Shown here: positions 56,901-64,000 of the stretch, one piece after another
Layout of the letters: every line of letters starts with the position of its first letter
Numbering within the stretch: the first letter of the stretch is position 1
From: Lineus longissimus
Lineage: Eukaryota > Nemertea > Pilidiophora > Heteronemertea > Lineidae
NCBI RefSeq assembly: GCF_910592395.1
Contig: NC_088315.1
Location: 5,022,501-5,086,500 of the forward strand
Direction: 5' to 3'
Length of the DNA stretch: 64,000 nucleotides
The notes under the pieces: model-generated
Databases searched by the model: none
Told to the model about the DNA's origin: nothing
Seen by the model: the letters and a program-made list of their open reading frames with translations, nothing else
Translations under genes and position numbers: made by a program

Positions 56901-59900
56901 ATGGCTCAACTAGTCACAATCTGTGTTGATACTCCTGAAAGAGGTTTCCCTCAAGTTCTTATCAGCAACTTACATGAGCAACATAATTACAGCACCCCTT
57001 GATAAGCACCTCTGGCCGATGGCGCCACGCATGGACTTCATCGTTTGCCTCTGTCATTGTCTCTATCGGAGGTCGAAGGTCAATCCCGGAATAACTCACA
57101 CGATTTGACTAAATGAATAGAAAAGAATATAGATGACATCTTGAGACAAAGGCACATCACAGGGAATAAGCTTCATCTGATGATAGCAAAGTCAATTCAT
57201 TTCTTGACAGAGTCAGAGTCATTATGAACATGATGATGAGTCTACCTCATGAAAACCAAACGTACCCTCCGAATGACCTGATCCTCGTGACGGGACCGCC
57301 GTTTCTCCCTCCTTATTGAACTCGTCCCCATGTTTATACTACTACTGCTCCCAGTCGACACACTAGACACACTGCCATGAGTCCCGTTAGAACTTGGTTC
57401 CACTGTCGATTTCACATTTGTATAATCTTTGAATAGATTAATATCTTTTATTGGCGAATCTTTTACATCTGTTTGTTTCGACTCTAAGTTATCACCAAAA
57501 GAGAACACTTCGTCAGTACTTGGGCCTACACTGACTGGGCTGAGGTTCCACGTCTGAAAGATAGAGGGCACAGATATAGTATTGTAAGCCAGACTGATAT
57601 GTGACTGCAAATGAGGGACAGGAGGTCTTAATATTATCAAAGATCTTTGCCCCCATCTCGGGATCATCGAGAAGGACCCCCAAACTAAATGACGTTTTCA
57701 TCTTGTATAGACCATTGAGTTTCTAACCCATTTTAGGGCCTGATCAACAATTTCACCCTGGAGAATGACTGAGAATCTTGCCTTATCTTTTGTATTGAAG
57801 GCAGGCTTTCCAACTTACTGAGCAGCCTGCCCTGGACAGTGCCTGGCAGAGGCCTTGGAAAGTGTGTGCATTGCAAGAAAAACAGTAAGGCAGGTTTGAC
57901 AAATAGACCTGCCTCAGGCTGACAGTGGGGTTTGAACCTAAGGCCCTACTAGCATAGTTCAAGCCATTTGTCCACAGCAGCTCCTAAATTACTCATGTAG
58001 GTAACATCTCGATGAATTGAAACTGATGCGTTGAAAACGGAAAAGAACAATCAAGCAACAGTCCATGCAAGCATGCATTAAGACATTTGGAGTCGTGGAA
58101 AGACTAACAGTTACCAAATAGAAATGACATGCAGTTCAGCTGGAGGAGATCTTCTTCACCTTTACTCCGTACTTAGAGGGGTTATTCACCACGGAATATT
58201 CCTCCTCCAAGGTGGGATAAGATTTTTTGCATGCCACGACAGTTCAGTGCCAATTGGGTTTATTGAGGGTAAATACACTCAGACAAGAAAGAGGCACAGC
58301 TTGGGAAGGGATGTGACCACAAGTATTAGGAAGATATAAACAAACCATCATACAGCTACTGATCATGATCATTAAAAAAGGTATTTCACTTATTTGAAGG
58401 CCACATTCCAACCAGTGAAAGAAAGAAAGTGAGAAGACAGTTTCCATAGCAACAATATGTTAATAACACAGTGACCAAGTCAGTAACCATAGCGACAATA
58501 TGTTAACAACATGGCAACCAGGTTAGTAACCATTACCTCAGACAAAGTAGAATGTGAAGCTGTGTATGATGATTTTGAACAGGATCGCGACTGAAATAGA
58601 CGGAGGGGATAAAATTCGCAAAATATTCAAACAGCAAACAAGCGCCAACGCGGTTGATAGTTTGTATGTGTGTTTGAGCGTGCCGAAGCTGTGTCCGGAG
58701 AAAAATGTGTGTAAAATGTATCATGGGTGTGCACGGTCAGGAAAGAATTCTTGGTGGACTTTCTATTCACCAGTTTTATAGTAAATTTTCTTGTCATTTG
58801 AAGAGAAAATATAGTGTGTTCAAGTATCCATTCTTGGTGTATTGTCGAGAAGGAAATTGTAGTATTAGTCACAAAAAGAGCAAATTAATGAGTCACCAAA
58901 GCCCACTACTGTTTACATCACAACATTGATTTCAGGATTAAAAGCTAAATGAAAATCTTACAGAAATATAGCAAATTAATTGTACTGAACTAAAATTGAG
59001 ATTGAAATTGATTGCTCCCCACAAGTCTGTTCACTTCGAAGCAAAACGTAGAATCTAAGTTATTCATGAAAATAGTTCATGAAAATTGAGCGATTTACAG
59101 TTCTTGAAGCTATAACCTTGGGAATACATGAGGCACACAACTTACCAGATTTGAGAAATCAAGACTTTCTAGTGTTTCTTTGTTCTTTTCTGAGCCTTTG
59201 TTCCCCAACGATGCCAAGATCCGCTTTCTGTGTCCTAATGTTGTGATGTCTAAAACCTGGAATCGGAATAGAATTAAAGTAAGAATGGCGCAGCCTACAT
59301 GGTGCTCTTCATCATTACAATTATCAAAATGGGACCCTACCACGCTTGCAGCTTTTACTTCCAAGGTCAAGCCAAAGTGATACCCTCCTCAGGGAGAGCA
59401 GAGGCTTAGAAGAAGAAGAGATGCCTTACAAGTAGCCCCAGACACCATCTATTGAGCATAGTTCTGCTAATACTTCCTCTACAATATCGCTTCAGGCTCT
59501 CAGTGAAAAGGCAATGCAGGCCCGGCATAACTTACTGTAGTGAGTTCCAACTCCCACATCTTATGGACTTTCTCCATACTGCAGAAGTCATGGTCAATGA
59601 ATGTGGAGAGATAGGAAGTGAGGTGGAGAGTCTTCAGCCAGGCTTCAACTGATTCAGGCAAGTTATTTACGTCTGAAAAAGCAGCACAAAATCTTTAGTT
59701 CTACATGTACAAGAGCCAATTACTAGACATCCTGAACCTCATGGTTGCACACTCATTGCAAACATTGCTGAGATGCAATAAATCGAAAATCTCCTCACCT
59801 ATAGATTTGAGCTGAGGTAGTTTCTTTGTTGCATCTACGATCCGACACCGATGGTCGTCGTTATAAATCCCCATCTCGAACAGATCTGCCTCTTCCAGCA

Positions 59901-62900
59901 CATTGCTGCCCATGAAGTCCATGTCGTCGAAGCCATTTGCCACGAGGATGTTCTCGTACTGTCCAAGTCCTCGCCCCTCAAGCCACTCACCTACACTTTG
60001 GACTTTGCCAGTTGCTGAAATTTAGATAGTGTGTGGTGAGATCTGATGTAATGCTCTCTTCATTATCATGTTTTACAAATTTTCAATATCTTTTTCAAAA
60101 TTTTCCAAAATTTCATGTTTTTGGTGGTCAAACCCGCCAACTGGTAGTGTGCTTTATGACAGCCTTGGCTCCAACAACAATGTTTTTTTATAATGATTCT
60201 AGTTGAACTCCAAGATTCAAGCCAGTTACCAAAAGGTTGTGCCTCTTCTTTCACCCGGAAAAACTTTGTGCGGGTAATAATTGCAGCTTTTGAAGCACGG
60301 TAGTACAAGGACAACACAGTCACACACACAACAAGCAGTGATTGTGAATGCAGTGCATGACTCAAACTTCCACAAACGGTGACAAATACACATTATGGCG
60401 ACATCATCAGGATTAGTTTACCGACTACCATAAAGATGGCATCACAGATATCGTGCAGCCAGTTATCAGTCAACAAGAATGAACCTTCTGCATGACATGA
60501 AAAACGTTTCTAGCAATGTTTTACAATGACTTATGAGATTGAATCATGATGAAAGTTGCATGTGTCATTTAGTAATTGGAAAATCAGGAACCAAACACTA
60601 AAACCAAAATCACAAAGCAAGTAGAATTTCCAACAAACCAAGATAAGGGGTTAGTTCATTGTTATGATAGATATACCTGAGATTAGTTTGGCAAACTCCG
60701 CCTCAAAATCTTTCATGAACATGGATTCACGCGTTATCCTGCCACCGAATGTAGCCATTATATCGGCAATCTGATAAGATAGAAGCATAAAGTTTGTTAA
60801 TAGGGGGCGCCAGAGCAAAGTTATTCCCTGCCTTCCTGGAGGGTTTGGTATTATTTGCCTAGAAAAGCTCTCGTCACATGTTGCACAGTCTCCAACATCT
60901 GGCATGCTATAGAGCTGAGGTCAGCATTTCATTTGGCGTCTCAGCTATGGTCAGAAATATATTAAGAATAAGAAGAAAGGAGAATCTTGAGGGCTCCGAA
61001 CTTGTCACCTGGACTAGTCCGGCCAGATATTTGGGGTCAATTGGTTAGTTAGGATCGACAGGCTGGGTGCAAAGGAGCTTCTGGACTAGTCCACCAGGAG
61101 GCACTGCAAAGCCGTTGACTTCTGTGAGAAGTGCGGCAAGAAGTGGTTACGTTGTTATACATGGTCACAGGCGAGTCGAGTTTGAGAGCTTGAAGATTCT
61201 TAACAGACAGAGTAAAGAGAAGATTTTTTGCTTTTTCATCCAAAAGATAGATTTCAGAGTTGAAGAGATGAAGAGATGAAGAGGAAAAAGTTAAAGATCT
61301 TTTCGCAGATACAAAGAGTTGGGAGTTTGAAAGTAAATCAGTCAACAAATGTATGGGATTTCACTTTTTCTTTTTTTAAATTGTAACGTTATTTTGTTTG
61401 AAATGATCTTCTACATTTGTTACTATAAAGATCTGGTCATTTTATAAAATTCTAAAAGATACAAGCAGACAGATTCAAGCGGAATCCATGCTTTCTAATA
61501 TTGACTTCTTAAAGCACTAAAGGGTTCATGCTAAAATTCAAAGATATCAAAATAATCAAAATGAAATACCCTAAGGCTCAGGCAATCATAGAAGTCCAAA
61601 AATAAATGCAAATATGACTGATGATGGTGGATTGGAAGGAAATGTGGTCTCTCATGTTTGCAGTTTTTATGTTTTGGCAGGGTGTGGTCTTGAAGAGTTT
61701 GTGATGGACAAGGACAACAGAGTGAAGACTGAAGCAGTGTAGAGTGAAGCGACATAGATGACAAAGGCTGAGAGATGCACGTTGGAAAAGAACCCTCGAG
61801 GAAAACGTCTATCGCACATAACTTTGCAACATTTCTTTCATTGGTCACTGAGCTCGATGACTACCAGTCCAACTGCATATAGACTACATCACTGGATGGC
61901 AAAACGATGATTCTATCAACATATTGCCATCCTCATCATAGTTTTGCAGTTCATGGTCACTAGTTTGCTGTCCAGGGCCTTCCAAGGGCCAACAGGCAGA
62001 TTGAGCCACCGGGCTTTGGTGATTTGCTCCATGCAGATTTTCCTGCATCTCATTTTAAGGATGACATTGACAAGAAGAAGGATTTGAATGTTTCTGCGTC
62101 TCTCAGCCTGACGAAGTGGAAGCTGCATGTGGCCATGTACATGTGCAATGGGTCAAATGACACAACAGAGAAAGCCTGAAATTCAATGAGGATGTGATTA
62201 ATTACTGCGTTAAAAACAGATCTTCCTGATTGCGGACAATACTGAGAGCTGTAGTCCTCTGACGATGGCTTCCTTCTAAATCAAGTCAAATCACTGAATG
62301 TGTTATGCATGCACTGTGTTCTTCAGTGCAAGACAGCACAGCATGATATGTTTCCCAGGGTTTTGAGTTTGAACCAACTGTGGCATGTGACAGCCTTTGG
62401 GACTTCTCCCGGACTCTTCCTGCGATGAGGACACTGTGATTCTGAATTCTAAACGTTGTCCCTATACAAAAGTTTCCTAAATGCCGAGGGGCCACAACCC
62501 ATCCCATGACCAGCCAGACCTGCCAGATGGATTATAACCGATGCGACTTTCAGTTCAGTCCTTAACCAGGAAGATATTCTAGTTAGCCGACGAGCAAGAT
62601 GACTCCCTATAGGATCTCGAGAATTGCGCAGCTTCAAGTACCTTTCTTTCTCATCAACGTCGTCATCTGTGTCTCAAAGATTTCCACGTCACCGTAGTAC
62701 GACGTGCTCATCCGACCACCGAAACTAGTCACTATGTCTGAAATCTGAAGTTTCGGAAGGAATGGGTTAATAAGGTGAGGGGAGCAGAAGGGCACAGTTC
62801 TGTCCATAAGAAATCCTGGTCTGCAGTGCTGAACACTTCATTCCACGAGTGCTTCAAAAGCAACCACAATGTGAAATTCGTGGACTGAGATCCTAACAGC

Positions 62901-63642
62901 GTCAGCTAATTGCAAGGGTGCATATAACAGCTGAAAAAAAGCTGTGAATAGAAATAGTCAAGTGGATGAATGGACAGATAATGTTTGGCAAATAGTTCTT
63001 TATGATACTGTTGACATACTTATGCATTCAATCAGGCAGCATCCTGACATATCAGGCCATTTCACTCGATACATACTTACTCTCTCATGCGTAAGGAGGA
63101 GTCATGTTGTAGGCCCTGCTTGCAAGAGGATGATCTGGCAGGTACTATCGCAACCAGCGTAGAGGACAATTTATTTACAATTTGAGGTATTCTTACTGGG
63201 AGAAGCTAGAGCTCACAGTGTATCTTTATGTCAGTGAAGCAATAAACAATACCAACCTCGGCCCAATCATCACTATCATCCTGGCCCTGAACACCACCAA
63301 TCATCGTCCGTCGCTGATCCCGTCGTGCTGCATTACTCCCAGAATCCTCTGCCCCATTCACCAATCCCCGCTCAGCACTCCGTCGATCTGACCCCTCGCT
63401 ATCACTCCGCGAGGAGGTACTACGACGATTCTGACGATGCATTTTAATATCCGACACAATTTCGTCTAAGTCTTTGAAAACTGGCGTAAGACCCTCCTCG
63501 TTTTCTAGAAGGGGATCAAAGTGGGGAGGAATGGAAGACATGGAAGCACGTTTTGGTCTCGAGTTGCCAACGATCACAATGTTGTCATATATTGCAGATA
63601 TCGCTCTTCTTTGCCCTCCTGCATTGGCCCCTTTGATTAAAC
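32850..63642 (-). CDS. ANKS1: ANKS1-type adaptor (Odin/AIDA-1 family), 3' part: SAM-SAM-PTB, partial
   Basis: ANKS1 proteins are cytoplasmic/synaptic adaptors. Ankyrin repeats, two SAM domains and a PTB domain link phosphotyrosine receptors or PSD-95-type scaffolds to signalling and endosomal partners. The window codes about 606 C-terminal residues over 11 exons per mRNA: 63642-63257, then 62744-62642 or 60770-60677, then 60014-59799, 59672-59536, 59256-59146, 57553-57266, 57108-56974, 56732-56661, 52837-52751, 50029-49892 and 32999-32850. Every border is GT-AG and the frame is continuous. SAM1 is marked by SVGEWLE and NGFDD...LGSNV-like GSNVLEE. SAM2 is marked by WELEL and LGHRKRI, the latter overlapping the basic nuclear signal described in AIDA-1. 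The PTB has AHYLGS, GVKFID, EHEI and FAYITKDL. Ankyrin exons lie upstream of base 64,000. The C-terminus is a short charged coil in place of the vertebrate proline-rich tail. Confidence 0.95.
33000..49891 (-). other. ANKS1: Giant last intron of ANKS1 (16.9 kb)
   Basis: GTAGGT donor to TTACAG acceptor on the minus strand. Mostly CpG-poor, AT-rich sequence, with CpG-retaining segments at about 33400-34340, 35000-35300, 42300-44200, 44740-45080 and 48900-49330. It includes a P2-type homeodomain site TAATGGATTA (33530-33539), a CGTTAATTAA site (34220-34229), a 12-base C run (39416-39427) and a candidate exon at 35076-35258. No nested gene was convincingly identified. Confidence 0.8.
35076..35258 (-). 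other. Candidate orphan or alternative terminal exon, cyclic-nucleotide-domain-like
   Basis: A 60-residue frame plus stop on the ANKS1 strand. A plausible acceptor (TTTTCTCAAATTTTGCGCAG) puts it in phase 0, compatible with the exon ending at 49892. The translation contains DEVIAIGSEG and VFVVEGYVEIL, which by eye resemble the G-x-x-G and beta-strand pattern of cyclic-nucleotide-binding domains. It may be an alternative C-terminus, a gene fragment or chance. Confidence 0.25.
49892..50029 (-). CDS. ANKS1: ANKS1 exon: PTB core
   Basis: 46 codons, phase 0 at both ends. Contains CEHEIGNIFCACQD, FAYITKDL and HYCHVFS, closely matching vertebrate ANKS1 PTB (EHEIRNISCAAQD, FAYITKDL, HYCHVFS). Acceptor cttctctcttttcag, donor GTAGGT. 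Confidence 0.97.
50030..52750 (-). other. ANKS1: ANKS1 intron (2.7 kb)
   Basis: No exon recognised. The part at about 51400-52350 is clearly CpG-richer than its flanks. Confidence 0.75.
52751..52837 (-). CDS. ANKS1: ANKS1 exon: PTB
   Basis: 29 codons, phase 0 at both ends: KATDQIAKVPMIMLSIT, then FKGVKFIDAKTK. Vertebrate counterpart: IPTIILSITYKGVKFIDA. Donor GTAAGA, acceptor ttctcttttgcag-type. Confidence 0.97.
52838..56660 (-). other. ANKS1: ANKS1 intron (3.8 kb)
   Basis: Between two PTB exons. Contains the candidate 24-nt microexon at 56129-56152. A 73-codon frame at 53036-53257 shows no resemblance to the family. Otherwise nothing recognised. Confidence 0.75.
56129..56152 (-). CDS. ANKS1: Candidate 24-nt microexon inside the PTB domain
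   Basis: On the minus strand a strong pyrimidine tract containing UGC (CTCTGCCTCTTCTCTCCTGAAG) precedes eight sense codons, QRYWERIQ, followed by CAG|GTTTGT. It sits between two phase-0 borders, so inclusion would insert eight residues between VKMK and KATD without changing frame. There is no homology support, so this is a prediction from splice signals alone. Confidence 0.35.
56661..56732 (-). CDS. ANKS1: ANKS1 exon: PTB start, YLGS motif
   Basis: 24 codons, phase 0: YLGSTLIRDLQGLDSTKE, then SIVKMK. Aligns with vertebrate YLGSMLIKDLRGTESTQD. Acceptor tctcttccag, donor GTACGT. Confidence 0.97.
56974..57108 (-). CDS. ANKS1: ANKS1 exon: linker and PTB first strand
   Basis: 45 codons, phase 0: SNRVSYSGIDLRPPIE, acidic spacer, then HAWRHRPEVLI and CNYVAH. 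The W-x-H-x-P-x-x-LI pattern precedes the PTB in this family. Acceptor tattcatttag, donor GTAAGT. Confidence 0.93.
57266..57553 (-). CDS. ANKS1: ANKS1 exon: disordered linker between SAM2 and PTB
   Basis: 96 codons, phase 0. Low-complexity serine-rich stretch (SVSSVSTGSSSS), then a basic cluster RREKRRSRHE that could be a second nuclear or membrane-binding signal. Acceptor ccctctatctttcag, donor GTACGT. No homology to vertebrate linkers is visible, as expected for a disordered segment. Confidence 0.88.
57554..59145 (-). other. ANKS1: ANKS1 intron (1.6 kb)
   Basis: Includes a 43-bp duplication at 58444-58530. A GGTTCAAACCC-like B-box stands on the minus strand near 57930, without a convincing tRNA or SINE around it. 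No exon recognised. Confidence 0.7.
58444..58530 (+). repeat. 43-bp tandem duplication
   Basis: Two copies of ccatagc(a/g)acaatatgtta followed by a related tail, starting at 58444 and 58487. Confidence 0.8.
59146..59256 (-). CDS. ANKS1: ANKS1 exon: SAM2 second half
   Basis: 37 codons, phase 0: VLDITTLGHRKRILASLGNK, then an acidic/serine linker. LGHRKRI is shared with vertebrate ANKS1; in AIDA-1 the HRKR stretch acts as a nuclear signal masked by SAM-SAM packing. Donor GTAAGT. Confidence 0.97.
59536..59672 (-). CDS. ANKS1: ANKS1 exon: SAM2 first half
   Basis: Two bases finish an aspartate codon, then 45 codons: LPESVEAWLKTLHLTSYL to KVHKMWELELTT. The WL and WELEL signatures match vertebrate SAM2. 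Acceptor gctgctttttcag, donor GTAAGT. Confidence 0.96.
59799..60014 (-). CDS. ANKS1: ANKS1 exon: complete SAM1
   Basis: 216 nt, phase 1 at both ends. Contains SVGEWLEGRGLGQYENILV, NGFDDMDFMGSNVLEEADL and GIYNDDHRCRI, aligned with vertebrate NGFDDV.FLGSNVMEEQDL and GISDPQHRRKL. It must be joined to an exon ending with one extra base, which both upstream alternatives provide. Confidence 0.97.
60015..60676 (-). other. ANKS1: ANKS1 intron (662 bp)
   Basis: GTATAT donor to aaatttcag acceptor. Nothing recognised. Confidence 0.75.
60677..60770 (-). CDS. ANKS1: ANKS1 mutually exclusive exon, variant b (94 nt)
   Basis: Starts in phase 0 and ends with G (phase 1): IADIMATFGGRIT, then MFMKDFEAEFAKLIS. 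It is homologous to variant a at 62642-62744 (I-x-DI-x-x-x-FGGR, then an F-E-containing segment). Acceptor tctatcttatcag, donor GTATAT. It fits the frame of both neighbours only when the other variant is skipped. Confidence 0.9.
60771..62641 (-). other. ANKS1: Intron between the two alternative ANKS1 exons (1.9 kb)
   Basis: No third copy of the FGGR exon was found. A protein-like segment at about 61870-62050 on the minus strand lacks a good donor and was not called. Simple purine-rich (gaagagat) repeats lie at about 61263-61283. Confidence 0.65.
62642..62744 (-). CDS. ANKS1: ANKS1 mutually exclusive exon, variant a (103 nt)
   Basis: Starts in phase 0 and ends with G (phase 1): ISDIVTSFGGRMSTSYY, then GDVEIFETQMTTLMRKK. 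Three residues longer than variant b. Acceptor ccgaaacttcag, donor GTACTT. Joining it to variant b gives TGA after 14 codons. Confidence 0.9.
62745..63256 (-). other. ANKS1: ANKS1 intron (512 bp)
   Basis: GTTGGT donor to cgaaacttcag acceptor. Nothing recognised. Confidence 0.75.
63257..63642 (-). CDS. ANKS1: ANKS1 exon: disordered linker before SAM1
   Basis: Two bases finish a codon, then 128 codons. It begins LIKGANAGGQRRAISAIYDN, followed by KRASMSSIPPHFDPLLENEEG, an arginine/serine-rich stretch and an acidic end QDDSDDWAE. Acceptor ttttgtctttacag, donor GTTGGT in phase 0. The spacing NEEGLTPVFKDLDEIV suggests a short amphipathic helix. No homology is visible beyond its position in the gene. 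Confidence 0.88.
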
Positions 63643-64000
63643 CTGTAAAGACAAAATGAAATTTTGTAAAGAGTAAATCTCACATGCTAAATGTCTTGAA
63701 TACTATTTCAATCAGAAGACTTCGGGAAAATCAGCTGAGCTCCATGAATGAATCCATCACTTTACAATTTTAGGAAACAAAATCTCCAGCCAATGTCTTA
63801 AAACTTGTTATTTCATCCATATAAGCTTACTGATAACATTGAAGTACAGGCGAACAATGGCCGTCAAATACTTTATAAGATATCAAATCATGTCAATGAC
63901 CATGAAGTCTGGTATTTGTCCTACAGTTTCATGCAATCACTATAAAATCATACTGTAATATACAGGCCGTTAGTAGTCAAAGCCATGGAAACAAAATGCA
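63643..64000 (-). other. ANKS1: ANKS1 intron, cut by the window end
   Basis: No exon recognised. Upstream exons, including the ankyrin repeats, lie beyond the window. Confidence 0.7.

Noticed and set aside
57900-57990. B-box-like GGTTCAAACCC on the minus strand, possible tRNA or SINE
   Set aside because: No cloverleaf, clear A box or poly-T/A tail could be fitted.
61870-62050. Protein-like minus-strand segment with a GATGCAG acceptor between the two alternative ANKS1 exons
   Set aside because: No convincing donor with the needed phase and no similarity to the FGGR exons.

Overview
This window is animal nuclear DNA: AT-rich, exons of 70-390 bp separated by long introns with GT-AG borders, and much non-coding sequence with small foldback elements and satellites. 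It holds the 3' part of Pax6 on the + strand and the 3' part of an ANKS1-type gene (Odin/AIDA-1 family: two SAM domains plus a PTB domain) on the - strand, arranged tail to tail. The Pax6 C-terminal half (start of the proline/serine/threonine-rich region reading [16 protein letters not shown], and the GLISPGVSVPVQVPG block) reads like lophotrochozoan Pax6 (mollusc, annelid, brachiopod, phoronid or nemertean). I cannot name the species.

Layout. 1-1316: non-coding, presumably Pax6 intron. 1317-5322: six Pax6 exons (homeodomain to stop), then a 3' UTR. 5.3-28.6 kb: intergenic, with a 2.3-kb satellite of ~117-bp units (8.7-11 kb), a short 117-bp duplication (13.5 kb), two copies of one MITE family (15.0 and 27.9 kb), a 378-bp foldback element (23.4 kb), a tRNA-like gene with a mismatched anticodon (25.2 kb) and a 29/77-bp satellite (28.0-28.6 kb). 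28.6-32.85 kb: probable ANKS1 3' UTR. 32.85-64 kb: twelve constitutive or alternative ANKS1 exons, plus a candidate 24-nt microexon; the last intron is 16.9 kb. The upstream ankyrin-repeat exons lie beyond 64,000.

Most notable. Two homologous ANKS1 exons (62642-62744 and 60677-60770) sit just before SAM1. Both start in phase 0 and end in phase 1, so including both, or neither, gives a premature stop: the sequence itself predicts mutually exclusive splicing. A candidate in-frame 24-nt microexon lies inside the PTB domain. The ANKS1 gene body is mostly CpG-poor but contains discrete CpG-retaining, TAAT-rich segments, which are candidate enhancers, possibly for the neighbouring Pax6. No operon, CRISPR array or prokaryotic feature is present.
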